Positions 45,701-55,375 of a stretch of DNA of 64,000 nt are shown here, one piece after another (the first letter of the stretch is position 1; the number at the start of each line of letters is the position of its first letter). The position numbers and the translations under genes were made by a program. The stretch spans positions 2,046,001 to 2,110,000 of the forward strand of contig OU744450.1 in assembly GCA_916610825.1 (NCBI GenBank), given 5' to 3'. Under the pieces are notes generated by a model. It made no database searches, had not been told where the DNA came from, and worked only from the letters and a program-made list of their open reading frames with translations. This DNA comes from Haliclystus octoradiatus. Lineage: Eukaryota; Cnidaria; Staurozoa; Stauromedusae; Haliclystidae.

Positions 45701-45783
45701 TTTTTTAGGTGTTAGATACTGATATTGAGCAAGTTTTGGAATTATTGAAAAGTCGAAGAATTGTAGAGGAAGACGCTATATAG
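33753..45783 (+). CDS. CASTOR: CASTOR-family cytosolic arginine sensor (GATS-like), with two alternative penultimate exons
   Basis: Exons: 33753-33952, 36955-37025, 37179-37366, 37623-37743, 38417-38540, 39362-39457, 40967-41049, then either 42375-42469 or 43429-43523, then 45709-45783 (stop TAG). Phases match at every junction; either choice gives 350 residues (human CASTOR1 is 329). The four-ACT-domain protein binds GATOR2 and inhibits mTORC1 until arginine binds between ACT2 and ACT4. Seen here: MELYIIKDRLRVCS (ACT1 start), FSFTETLHDYTVILSEEQF, VSKIAKSVIGPLADHAISVL with the Ser equivalent to S111, LSTYQSDYIL with the Y-Q-x-D equivalent to Y118/Q119/D121 needed for GATOR2 binding, WRMIKIGDNPLGF, and the last helix VLDTDIEQVLELLKS. 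The ATG at 33753 adds 38 residues before MELYIIKDR; a start at one of the later Met codons just before ELYII is also possible. CASTOR1 versus CASTOR2 cannot be told apart. Confidence 0.95.
34789..34972. mobile_element. TTAA-type MITE, diverged copy
   Basis: Shares the ACTGGCGGTCGCTACGAGC end, the AAGCTTAGCGTAAATTCAAC block and the CGGTCATTTTTGCTCCT end with the two intact copies. TTAA flanks are lost. Confidence 0.65.
38188..38285. repeat. GTTCATGAAC tandem minisatellite in a CASTOR intron
   Basis: Four direct copies of a 23-bp unit, CTGTTCATGAACTCATGAAC plus GGA or GGG, about 130 bp before exon 38417-38540. It is preceded and followed by the usual family ends (CATTTCTGCAGG). Confidence 0.8.
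38668..38736. mobile_element. Pogo-like MITE fragment
   Basis: One half of the family (GATCACTATAGACATGTGAC ... AGGTTTTACTGTA), in a CASTOR intron. Confidence 0.6.
38876..39308. repeat. Dispersed repeat with GGTGTACA...TGTACACC ends
   Basis: Begins GGTGTACAGGAGCCGGAGTC and ends GACTCTGTACACCACC; the interior is rich in GGAGTC/GACTCC. An inverted relative lies at about 49,430-49,690. It occupies a CASTOR intron. Confidence 0.55.
39546..39820. mobile_element. Possible solo LTR in a CASTOR intron
   Basis: 275 bp with TGTAG...CTACA ends. Read on the minus strand it has a TATA-like start, an AATAAA about 60 bp from its end and a CCTACA terminus, the layout of an LTR. No clean target duplication is seen for these ends; shifting both boundaries slightly gives a CACTT repeat (39540-39544 and 39819-39823). 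It is not similar to the gypsy LTR at 14,571 beyond the ends. Confidence 0.4.
40217..40397. mobile_element. MITE of a second pogo-like family
   Basis: The ends CAGTGTAACCCGCTTA and TAAGCGGGTTACACTG are perfect inverted repeats next to TA. About 180 bp. A lone end of similar type (GAGGAACCCGCTTAAATTG) is at about 47,470. Confidence 0.8.
40664..40840. mobile_element. Pogo-like MITE, intact
   Basis: CAGTCAAACCTGTTATAACG at the left end and GCAGGTTTCACTG at the right, with TA after the right end. It lies in the CASTOR intron just before exon 40967-41049. Confidence 0.8.
41390..41563. mobile_element. Pogo-like MITE, diverged
   Basis: Starts CAGTCAAACCTGTTACACC and keeps the internal GGTCAATTTATCT block; the right end is decayed. 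Confidence 0.65.
42375..42469 (+). CDS. CASTOR: CASTOR alternative exon 8a (diverged arginine-pocket copy)
   Basis: 95 bp between an ATCTTATAG acceptor and a GTTTGT donor, entered in phase 1 and left in phase 0, exactly like exon 8b. The translation begins DVHGVVAQVSEPIATTG and ends STYYISTYKYGHTL. It is 16/32 identical to 8b. Aligned to human CASTOR1, the residues at 277, 278 and 304 are V, H and G instead of E, C and D. The frame is open, and the structural core (G, VAQV, P, GIST-YY, STY, L) is kept, so it looks functional rather than decayed. The donor is weaker than that of 8b. Confidence 0.85.
42517..42606 (+). pseudogene. Possible relic or alternative form of the CASTOR terminal exon
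   Basis: About 50 bp after exon 8a, an open frame reads KEDDDKIDLILSIKRAGGI. This resembles the real last exon (LDTDIEQVLELLKSRRI) and the vertebrate C-terminal helix (PEDGIGSVIEVLQRR). The nearest AG acceptor (ending 42517) would put it in the wrong frame after exon 8a, so as it stands it cannot extend the protein in this frame. It may be a decayed duplicate of the last exon; the resemblance is modest and could be chance. Confidence 0.3.
43429..43523 (+). CDS. CASTOR: CASTOR alternative exon 8b (canonical arginine-pocket copy)
   Basis: 95 bp, acceptor CTTCACAG, donor GTAGGT. The translation begins EECGIVAQVADPLSNAG and ends STYYVSTYLNDQSL. It keeps E, C, G, I (human E277, C278, G279, I280), T300 and D304, which line the arginine pocket of ACT4. 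This is the copy expected in an arginine-responsive protein. Confidence 0.95.
43565..43890. repeat. 75-bp minisatellite in the intron after CASTOR exon 8b
   Basis: Three near-perfect 75-bp units start at 43624, 43699 and 43774, with partial units on both sides (GTGTGATAG-GA-CGACACC). Because 75 is a multiple of 3, the minus strand shows a spurious repetitive open frame; I do not call it a gene. Confidence 0.9.
45275..45345 (-). repeat. tRNA-derived sequence (SINE head)
   Basis: Minus strand: CAGTGGTATAGAATGCC (A-box-like) and GTTTGATTCCTCG (B box) about 30 bp apart. It lies in the last CASTOR intron. Confidence 0.55.
45408..45606. mobile_element. TTAA-flanked MITE, copy 2 (inverted)
   Basis: Same 199-bp element as 27,779-27,977 in the opposite orientation, again between TTAA tetranucleotides (45404-45407 and 45607-45610). 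It lies in the last CASTOR intron, about 100 bp before the final exon. Confidence 0.85.
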
Positions 45784-45785
45784 TG

Positions 45786-45879
45786 AATAAAGGGTATCAT
45801 GCACAAACTGTTATTGAATAATTTGTTGTTTCATTTGTTGTTTGAAGTTCATATAAAAATGATATATTTTAAAAATAAA
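45786..45879 (+). terminator. CASTOR polyadenylation signals
   Basis: AATAAA occurs at 45786-45791, directly after the stop codon, and again at 45874-45879. The second is the more plausible 3' end signal; the choice is inferred. Confidence 0.5.
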
Positions 45880-46010
45880 TCCTTAAGTAAAACGATATTC
45901 AGTATTATACCCGGTATTATGTTTAGTTATTAAATTGTTTTTGACGGGTTTTGGTTTTTGTGATTGAAAAATCTCATATATTATAGTTATAGTAATAATA
46001 TATGGTGATT

Positions 46011-46177
46011 GAGTCAAAGAATACACACTCTGTACTGTTACTCAAGTTTCAAGCATTTCACTGCGATCTTCAGACAGATTTTTTACTCAATCACAGTTCT
46101 GAATAAAAATCTGTCTGAAGATCGCAGTGAAATGCTTGAAATTTGAGTAACAGTACAGAGTGTGTATTCTTTGACTC
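46011..46177. repeat. Near-perfect palindrome, GCGATC-TCAGACAG family
   Basis: GAGTCAAAGAATACACACTC at the left equals the complement of the right end (GAGTGTGTATTCTTTGACTC). The arms are about 75 bp and nearly identical, with a short loop. Confidence 0.9.
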
Positions 46178-46677
46178 TTTCATCATGAAGACATAGATCA
46201 CTATATATTTCGATAAACATGACTTTTATTATTATATTATAGTTATATATTAAAAGTTTTTAAAAACGTTTTCTATATACTGTATTGTAAATGACATTAA
46301 ATGGTATATGCACAAACATTTTCATATAAAAAGGTGGAATATTTTTAAATTATATTAATTTGGTAAAGCTATATATTAATTAGAGCTTATTTAAAATTAT
46401 TTTTGATAATTACAATATGTTATATATAGATGTTAACTATTGGAATAAAGCGATTTATATCGATTTCAAGTTTGTTTTATATATGCATGATTTTATATCC
46501 TTTCTTAACTCATGTTGTTAGTATTATTTTTTCTAATTTTCTAATGTTTATTTTCAAATTCTAATTAATATAAAACTTTTATTAACAAATCTGACGCTTT
46601 AAATTAAATTTTATAGATCTAATGTTGCAGATAATCAATCAATCATTATAATATATAATATAATAATAATAATAATG

Positions 46678-46752
46678 GTGATAGATCAAAGAAAACACAT
46701 TCTTTACTGTAACTCCAAGTTTCACGCTACTGCGATCATCAGACAGTTTTTT
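46678..46752. repeat. Half copy of the GCGATC-TCAGACAG foldback family
   Basis: One arm only: GATCAAAGAAAACACATTCT ... TGCGATCATCAGACAG. Confidence 0.6.
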
Positions 46753-47154
46753 ATTCTAGAATAACATTGACATTGTTGACATTGAGCACTATTTTGTCTG
46801 CTATTAGATAAACCTATACTTATTATAATATATAATATAATATGTAATATTATATATAGTATATAAAGTAACTTAAATCTAGCATATCAGTGCTTAAAAC
46901 TGGTCGTTAATGACTGATTTCAAGACGAAATCTTATTCACGAACTTGCTTATTTTAGAATGGATATGCTAACCATGGGATTCTTATCGAGAAATATATGC
47001 TTACCCCATGGACAAGATTTTTATACTTATTATAAGTATTATTTTGCTTAATATAAGCAATATTTTGCTTGAAATATGTTTTTCATTTTTGCTGTGAATA
47101 GAAGCAACTTAAAAGTCATTACTCAGTACATCTAGAAATAATCAAATCTAAAAG

Positions 47155-47364
47155 TAATAATAATGGAGTCAAAGGCTACTCATTCATTTTCTGTGACTTG
47201 AGGCTTCACGCTTTATTGCGATCATCATACAGATACTAATATACTATACATAATTTACATAATTAACATAATTTACTAATATACCAAAAGACTGATGACT
47301 GCAATAAAGCGTTAAACTTCAAGTTACAGAAGATGAATGGGTAGTCTTTGACTCCATTATTATT
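47155..47364. repeat. Foldback element, GCGATC-TCAGACAG family
   Basis: AATAATGGAGTCAAAGGCTAC at the left versus GTAGTCTTTGACTCCATTATT at the right; arms of about 80 bp around a central AT-rich loop. Confidence 0.8.
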
Positions 47365-47899
47365 ATATTTACGCTCTGTCAAATGGCATCGAGCACTATA
47401 TGTCAACTGCTATAAGATACCATATTATTACTATTATAATTATATTATATTGAATCTAAAAGTAGTTACAGAGGAACCCGCTTAAATTGCACATGACACC
47501 AAAAATGTTTTTCCGGAATCGAGTAGCCCATGCAAAATAAATAGGAATGGCGGCAATAGTTTTTAGATTTGGACTCTTATAAGCTGAGTTATTTAATGTT
47601 GAAAGTACCATATTTCAGAAATAGTGCTCCTTCGAAAGTCGGAACTCATGTTGAAATGACAAGAGATGTTATATATCTATGATGTAGATAGTTTTATACC
47701 TGTTAGATATACCTGTTACTTGACTACCTTTCTACATATATAGGCAGCAAAGTGAAAATTGTTTCTCATGGACAGAAAGTTCCAACGAGGCATGAGACAT
47801 TTCCTTGGAAAAGCTGATTTTCTCATTTTTATCACTTTTAAAAGAAACGAAACGAGCACCGGTTTTGCTATTATTAATTATTTTTTATTTTTAGGAGTT

Positions 47900-49440
47900 T
47901 TTTTCCCCCTCTTTTGACTGAGTTTGACTCTCATGCGTTCTTCCAATGGATAGTTAATCATAGACCATCATAGTTCATATTGAACCAGAAATCATTGGGT
48001 ATGATTGAAACGGTTAGAATCATTTGCCTAAAAGATCAATTAAGATGTTTCACCTCGACAGCTGTTTGGCGTACTTGGACAGCGCGCATTGCAGTTGACT
48101 ACTACTACTCAACCCTGTCGACCAGCAGAGCAAGAAGATCTGGAAGGAGAAATTGATATTGAAATGTTTGCCACGTTAGGATTTGGATCTGTTTATATGC
48201 ATAGTCCATCGACACTCCTACCTGTACAAAATATCTTCATTTAGAAATACTAAGACACGCTGACCTCCAAGATCCCTCATAACAAGCAACTACTTCAAGC
48301 TATAGTGTCCAATGAAACAACTGGGTGGATAGCACCATTCAAAACAACCAAGGACTCAGCATCAATCGCGGCCATTGCCATCATTTATGGCATCGATTAG
48401 TCATTTCAGCGTAAAGTTTTGACTGACCTTGATGCTGCCTGCCAAGGACGATAGCGTACTTTGAGACTGGCTAGGGAATGTGTTGTATGGCCTCTGGCAT
48501 GATGAATGACATTTCAACCACGGTTTAATCGTGTAACGTCTATGCTGTTCAAAGCTAAGTAAACAAGCGGAATTAATGGCGTGTGACACATCAGAAACTC
48601 GCCCTGAAAACTCGGAGATAATTGCCACTTGTCTATTTAGCTTTGCCGGACGGATGTACATATGTAAAGTCATCTGATAATTACTCTAGCTGGAAAGAGG
48701 TTCACGATTGTGGCGGAGATGCTGCAAACTCACATCATGTTGCCTGCTGCCTCATAAATTGTGCCTGTATGATTGGTTTACCGCAAAAGATCACATCAGA
48801 CGGAGGTTCCCTATTCCAAAGCAAAGCATTTCCAATGTATTGGTTTGAAAAGAACACCGTTCACGACTCATCAGCTGCTCCCTAGGCAAACGAACATGTG
48901 GAAGCAGCAGTGAAAACGAGCAAAGCGACTATGGTCAAATTCAGCCTAAACGGTTCAATTGATACCTCAGCCTTGGGTGAGATACTCATTGAATACCACA
49001 ACACTCCAGCTGCCGATGGTATCAGTCCTGCCAGATACGTTTGTTTGGTTGTCCTTGTGATGAAAGTGGACAGCTCACTCCTGTAAAGATTTTGATTTCA
49101 CCGACCAATAATGGACACTTGTCAAGAAGACGCAAAGATGGAAGCTCTTGGAAGTAAAGCAAAACTTCAACATGATAAGACAGCTCGGAGTTTTCCTCAA
49201 TTAAAAAAAAGAAGGCAATGTAAGAGTTCAGAACGCAGCTAACAAAAAGTGGTAAATAATTGATGAAATTGTAAGAAGACTCACTCGCAAGAGGAGTTAG
49301 TTTTTAAAGTTAGAGACTAAGCATCTCTACTGGAGAAATCGAAAGTTTCTAAACATTTTCACGCAAGAACGAAAGCATCAGAACCAGAATCAGATATGGA
49401 AGAAAACACCGACTCCGACTCCGACACGGATTAGTTTGTC
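47900..49440 (+). pseudogene. Degenerate Ty3/gypsy pol (RNase H to integrase)
   Basis: Many stops and frameshifts, but recognisable pol fragments remain in order: FDSHAFFQW-IVNHRPS near 47,920-47,960 (RNase H T-DH-P region); remains of the integrase zinc region near 48,400-48,500; SDGGSLFQSKAF near 48,795-48,830; ANEHVEAAVKTSKATM near 48,885; and EYHNTPAADGISPARY near 48,990-49,040. The last matches [16 protein letters not shown] of the intact element at 14,818-19,146, so the two are related. It ends in an Asp/Ser-rich run. No LTRs were found. Confidence 0.85.
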
Positions 49441-49690
49441 AATCGAAAATTAAAATTAAATTAGAATAATCTGAAATACGTAGCCAATCCAACGTCTATA
49501 TTGGAATATCCAGACAGTTTTTAACTCGATCTGCAATGCTTCATATGAAATTACCAGAATAGCAATATGGACTGCGACTCCAACTCCTACTTCTGATTTC
49601 GCAAACAATTCATTCCACTTCTGCTCCTGTTGAAATATGGATACTCCTGCCAGAGTCGGAGTATGGCTCCTGTAACTTGCATGGGCAAAT
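49430..49690. repeat. Second copy of the GGAGTC-rich dispersed repeat
   Basis: Contains ATATGGATACTCCTGCCAGA and CTCCGACTCCGACTCC blocks that match 38,876-38,960 in inverse orientation; it adjoins the degenerate gypsy pol. Confidence 0.55.
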
Positions 49691-49699
49691 TTCGAGTTC

Positions 49700-50870
49700 A
49701 TGAACTTCTGATCTTCATTAAATATTCATAAAATAAATCTCTGCTAGATTTAAGATCTTTCAAATATTAACAGTTTTAAAATTGAGCTTAAAACACTCAT
49801 TAATTCAACTATTTAATTATAGTTATGGTTAGTTATAGTGAGTAACATTTTTTACGTTTTACATTCTTATAGTTAAAACCTACATTTGAATATAAATATT
49901 GCCCTAATTGAGCTCCATGTATAAATAAGCAATATTTTATGTGTTTTTTCGATCCTCAATAAAGTTTGATGATGATAATGATGCTCGTACAAAATGCTTG
50001 GTTTTTGACATGATTTGCATCTTCAAGCATAAAGAATATGGTATTGTAAAACTCGAGAGATTTTCGAACTGCTGTTATAGTAATTTGATTGGCTAACTCC
50101 CGTGTTTGGATCACGCAAGCCAAAACAACTTGGACATCATGATAGATAAAATCAAAACACCCAAAATTTCAATATCGTTAGCATCGTCAATGATATATAA
50201 ATATTTCAAAATATCATAATTAAAAGCATTCTTCCTTTCGCGTCATTTTGTTTGATCATATGGCTATTCCGAGACAAAAAGGCCCTATAAAACCGGCACA
50301 AGTTTGAAAAACAGCCGCTCTACAGGCTCTTGTTTTTCTGATGCTTTCTCGTGTCTCCCAACATCCTGCGTGTTGGTATCAGAGAACCCAAACACGGCTG
50401 CCGTGCAGTAACCCTTTAGTGAAGTATTTAACGTTCTTCGATGAAACAAGACATTTCTTTTATGCATGAGATGTAAGCAATTTATATTTATATATATATC
50501 ACTATAATATAATTTGTGTCTGTTTGTTAAAAAATTATTATCATATTTTTTATACTTTTATATTTGTTTTCTGTTCGCAATGTCTCACTGGCAAAAAACA
50601 AAAGTTTTTTTTTGAAAGTGGAATAAAATAAAATAATCAGTCCTTTGATAAAAAAAATTGTGTAAACTTAAATCTCCTTTATTAATAAGATGATAATGAT
50701 GAAATGATAGAGTACAGTAATCCGTTGTCGGCAAATTATGCAAACATTTGAACATTTTAAAAATCATAAATTTCCGACGTAGTTAAAAAAATAATGAAAC
50801 TCCGTTGATATATTATTTGATATTATTTTTCTTTAGTTAGTATTATAGACAGTCACATTATAGGAATGTG
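49700..50870. other. Gene-free intergenic stretch
   Basis: Very AT-rich; no exon, RNA gene or recognisable repeat found. Confidence 0.5.
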
Positions 50871-50878
50871 CCGTCCCT

Positions 50879-51330
50879 CTAACGCCTTACATATTTGCTA
50901 CACAAAGAACGCCACAAATCACGGTTAGACATAGCTGACAAAGAAACTTTTAAATAACACAATTCACGATACAAAACATTATGAAAAGATACTACTCTCC
51001 CATAGCCCCGTCGAAACATCTCCTGCGGTTGCCAGTGAAGGATGTCATGCAGCGGTTGAGGGACATACGTCTTTGATCTTTCGATTTGACCTAAAAAAGA
51101 CATATGCCGTTGGTGAGCAATAACAGAGGCAGAAGGGGAAAGTTTTCTGAGTTTAGCAGTAGACAGTAAGTTGGGTCAATGTATTCATAAAGCATACCGA
51201 AGCATGGCGTCATAAGCTGGGTCAAGTCGGGTCAATAGTAAGATTGATAGAACCCACGTTTCAGATGAATATAATAGAACAAGCTCTATCGTGTGTCTGA
51301 ACAGTTTTGCATTAACAATGTAGAGATTTT
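50879..51330 (-). pseudogene. 3' remnant of a non-LTR retrotransposon reverse transcriptase
   Basis: Minus-strand reading gives AKLFRHTIELVLLYSSETWV around 51,310-51,250, then, after stops, a frame at 51103-50879 with HDILHWQPQEMFRRGYGR and SAMSNRDLWRSLCSK. This order (KLF-ATVE-VLLYG-ETW ... GR-G ... DRD-W) is typical of the C-terminal part of LINE reverse transcriptases. It is broken by stops and not functional. Confidence 0.75.
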
Positions 51331-51770
51331 TGTTTTTAAAAATGTTATACATTTCTGTTTATTTATCATCTAGGTGCCTGTATATATGTAACGGGTCACC
51401 AGAAAAATTTAACTTTGCGGGCACCTTTCATCCTTAATGTAGACGAATTTTTTTTTTTCATTTTACTTTTTTCCAATTATGAGGATGAAAACAAATAGTC
51501 TAGTAAATGTTCCACAATTTACATATGTTATTATCTCCTTGCTATACCAATTAAGTGTATTTTAGTACAAAAACAAGATTTGTGGACATAATTTATTAGT
51601 ATATTGATATATAATATAGGTAAAATAGAAAGAACTTATTTTTGTGATATTTTATTTCTCGCAAAAGCTGCTGTTTAAAGATGTATAATTCCAAATACAA
51701 CACATCTGTTGAAATGATATCATACATTGTGATAAAAGTCTTTGACGTGGCCAAAGTTTCAACCAATATA

Positions 51771-52009
51771 GACATAATAGATTTTCTACTATCTTTTAAT
51801 TATCTAAAACTACACAATTCTTATTCGACTAACTCATTTTTATAGTTACTATTTAAGATATATCATATATATATATAGAGAGAGATTTTGTAAAGAAAAC
51901 ATGTGTTATTCTATCACTGTAAGACATAATAGATTTTCTACTATCTTTTAATTATCTAAAACTACACAATTCTTATTCGACTAACTCATTTTTATAGTTA
52001 CTATTCAAG

Positions 52010-52051
<42 letters not shown>

Positions 52052-52245
52052 TTTTGTAAAGAAAACATGTGTTATTCTATCACTGTAAGACATAATAGAT
52101 TTTCTACTATCTTTTAATTATCTAAAACTACATAATTCTTATTCGACTAACTCATTTTTATAGTTACGATTTAAGATATATTAAATATATATATATATAT
52201 ATAGATTTTGTAAAAAAAAAACATGTGTTATTCTATCACTTTATG
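51771..52245. repeat. Three tandem copies of a 150-165 bp unit with (TA)n
   Basis: The unit starting GACATAATAGATTTTCTACT begins at 51771, 51923 and 52089. The copies are nearly identical and differ mainly in the length of an internal TA run. Confidence 0.9.
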
Positions 52246-52611
52246 ATACTATTTATAGCAAATTTGATTTTTATTTAGCGGGGGTGTACGAAACTTTCAA
52301 ATGACTTTATGAATGCTTGTTGCTCTTTAACAGAATTCGTTGCGTCATTTCGTTATTAATTATTCATAACAAGTGGACATTTTTACTTGAAATATACATC
52401 AACTATAATCAATACATACTCTTGTTTACAAGCCAGGTCATTTTTCAACTTGAAGATAGCGCGCCTACACAAACGTTGTTATTCAAAGGCTTCAAAGGGC
52501 ATTATATTTCACCACTAAGGATGTGTCTGATAGAGGTGAAGAACGAAAGTTTGTGCTGTTTGTTTAAATAAAAGATATTATAAAAATTGGAGATAGGTTT
52601 TGGAAATAAAA

Positions 52612-52827
52612 ATGAATCCAATAAATGCTAGTTTAGCGGCTTCATCGTATAAACCACAAGTACGAAGTCCCCGACCATCACCAAGAGCAAGTCATCGTAA
52701 CAAATATAATTCAACATCTTCTCGTGATAGCAAACAAAATCAAGCTTCAAGCAATGATGAAACAACAGTAAAAAAGACAAAAAAAGTGAAATCGGATAGA
52801 AAAAAACGAAAATGTACGATAAGTTAA
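52612..52827 (+). CDS. Small polybasic protein ending in a CAAX-like box
   Basis: The ATG at 52612 opens 71 codons: a Ser/Pro/Arg-rich N-terminus (RSPRPSPRASHR), a polar middle, then KKTKKVKSDRKKRKCTIS and stop. The last four residues C-T-I-S fit a farnesylation box (C-a-a-X), and the preceding Lys/Arg run resembles the membrane-targeting hypervariable tail of Ras-like GTPases. Poly(A) signals AATAAA follow at 52928 and 52942. An in-frame stop lies a few codons upstream, just before a possible AG acceptor, so it could also be the last exon of a longer gene. I do not recognise a homologue. It may be chance: Lys/Asn-rich frames are common in AT-rich DNA. Confidence 0.45.
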   Translation: MNPINASLAASSYKPQVRSPRPSPRASHRNKYNSTSSRDSKQNQASSNDETTVKKTKKVKSDRKKRKCTIS

Positions 52828-53029
52828 TAATATTATACCAAGAGCGTTCTCATAATCAACTGTCAATTATCAGATACATATATAATTTGATGGGGATAGT
52901 ATATATATATATAATATACATATATGTAATAAAAATTTAATAATAAAACACATGCATAATATATATAGTAAACAAATTAAACAGTGACTTTTTCTCCAGA
53001 TTTATAAATAGACGTACTGTTATGAGACT

Positions 53030-53031
<2 letters not shown>

Positions 53032-53063
<32 letters not shown>
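53032..53063. repeat. (TA)n microsatellite
   Basis: About fifteen TA units downstream of the small CAAX-type ORF. Confidence 0.9.
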
Positions 53064-53066
<3 letters not shown>

Positions 53067-53408
53067 GTTTATATAAGACATATGATGAAGACTTAAGTAG
53101 AATGTAAACATTGTTATCTTTCAAGTATAACTTTATTGTTGTAATGCTGTATTTTATTTCAATAATTATATATTGAGCATGTATTTTTCTTATCTAAGCA
53201 TTGTAGAAATTATACCTTTATCATGTAAAAAGGGTTAGGAAAGAGCTTATCTATTGAATATAGCGATGATCGGTGCGACGTATAATTAATGTAGAATTGG
53301 TTTGCAAAGATATATATTATATATGAAACGTATCTAACTTCATTGGTTGCAAAACATCAATAGAGTGCTCGATGCGGATATGCAGAGCAGTATAGAAATA
53401 AAGTCATA

Positions 53409-53499
53409 GACTATAAACGTTGTCTCCAAATATGAATAAAACCGTCTGATGAGCGCTATCGCGCGAAACTCTGAGTAACGGAGACAACGTCTATAGTCT
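53409..53499. repeat. Small foldback element
   Basis: AGACTATAAACGTTGTCTCC and GGAGACAACGTCTATAGTCT are inverted 20-bp ends; the interior contains GATGAGCGCTATCGCG. Confidence 0.75.
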
Positions 53500-54449
53500 T
53501 TGATTTTAATTCTATGAAATGTATATATGCTCGATTCATGTATGAAGCTTGATGATTTACAGAAAATGACAGTGGCTGTCCCTACATAGTGAGATGTGTT
53601 CATCCCGGCGATAAACAGGAATCTCAATCCTTATGACATATATACAGTTATCTCCTTAGAGAAATAAGCGCATATGATATATTTTGCCTTACGCGGGTAC
53701 AGGTGCGTAGAGGACTGTTTGAGTAAAAGTGCGCTATTTTTATCTTAATGTTCTGCCTATAAATTACGTTATCCATCTCATTTAAGCTTTATATATTTTC
53801 GTTCAAATCCTATTTTTACTGCCACCTGCTGTAAGCTATAATATAAGCTTTTAAGGAAAATAAAACAAAAGTTACCATGGGAACATTATTAGATTTGATT
53901 AATTTGCGCTGTGAAACGGAGTTAGACGAGAAACGAAAAATTGTATTGTGTATCTCAAATTGAATAAATTAGATTAAAGCCATAAATATACGCTGTCTGC
54001 TGGAATGAATCAATGGCCCATAAATGTTACGACGCTTTTGTTACTTTCAAAATCATATTTATAAATAGGTTTAGGTATAAACCATTTTTGACTCACGTTC
54101 CCAGATGATCTACTGTAGTCGGTATACCGTATAATGTAGAGAAAAATGCAAATAACTAGCAAATGTACAAGCTAAAAATAAATGTACCTGATGAAGACAG
54201 GTATAAATTGAGTAGATAATAGACCAATATAGTAAACTTAGCTCTCATGCATCTAAGTGAAGAATATTGTTACGGATTATGATGTTTGTTGGTTCTATCA
54301 AATATAGGCCCTGCGATATACACACTGTATAACACATCCGAGACAGAGAGGTAGCCTACGGAATACGCGACACAAAGTCCAAAAACGAATGGAAATAATT
54401 GTGTACTCCTGGACAGGGCTCAATATATATATATATGCATTGGAAATCA

Positions 54450-54595
54450 TACGGTTTCGAGTTCAATTCGGAATTTTTGTGCACCAGTGGGCTTTTCAAA
54501 AAGTTTCAAAATTGCACAATCCGTAATTATACAATTTGAAACTTTTTGAAAAATGCACAAGTGCAAATTATTTCAGAATTGAACAGAAACCATAA
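54450..54595. repeat. Foldback element
   Basis: GGTTTCGAGTTCAATTC and GAATTGAACAGAAACC are inverted ends; the inner CAAAAAGTTTCAAA / TTTGAAACTTTTTG blocks also pair. Confidence 0.7.
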
Positions 54596-55308
54596 CGGAT
54601 TACCTGCTAATCATATATATATATATACCTGCAAAAATGTTCATAAACTCACAAAGAAAAGAATAGAATATAATATTTGCGAGAAAGAAACACGTCATCA
54701 ATGAAATATTACATCGAACGACAATATGTTCCAATTCTTCGTTACCATGGTCCGTATTATTCGAACTCTGTTTTCATTGGCTAATATTTTGGTCGATTAT
54801 TCTCAGATCAACCAATAAGTTTTTGATTTTGCCTTCTGCTCCTTTTGCACTGATTGCAATTTTAAAAAAATGCGCTTACCTTCCTTGAAATTTCATTTCT
54901 CTTCGAGACAATCAGAATCGAGATATTTTTGCCGGCATATGGGATTTACGAGTGAATTGATGTAAAATAATTTGTTTCGATGTAAAATTTAACTGGATAT
55001 AAAATTCCGGTTTGACTAATTCGGCAATCGGGATTGTTTCCCCTCTTCTCGGAGACTCGGATGATATTGTAGTATAAACGAAAAAGCAACGTGTCAGTAT
55101 CGTTTCAGCGTAAATAAATAATTTTCTATTCGCAAAAATCAGTGTAAGAAATTATAAATTTAAAAGTTTTTCGTCATGTTTCAACCCCATTTATTTTTCT
55201 TAATGAGCACTGTGCCCTAAGGGGGTAGCTTCATTGCCCTTCGATGTGGTTATTCAAATAGAACTTTAGGAGGATCACCATCAACATGTTTCAGATCACG
55301 ATAAAGAT

Positions 55309-55375
55309 ATAAATTTATTTTCTTAATTTTTTAGCATTTGGTGTAAATGCTAACAAATTAAGAAAATAAATTTAT
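55309..55375. repeat. 67-nt near-perfect hairpin
   Basis: ATAAATTTATTTTCTTAATT pairs with AATTAAGAAAATAAATTTAT, continuing through AGCATTT / AAATGCT to a loop of a few bases. It could be a small inverted repeat or a miRNA-like precursor; no other support. Confidence 0.6.

Larger units (their letters stand above)
45880..47890. other. AT-rich intergenic region with foldback elements
   Basis: Holds three members of the GCGATC-TCAGACAG foldback family and TA-rich runs; no coding sequence seen. Confidence 0.6.
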
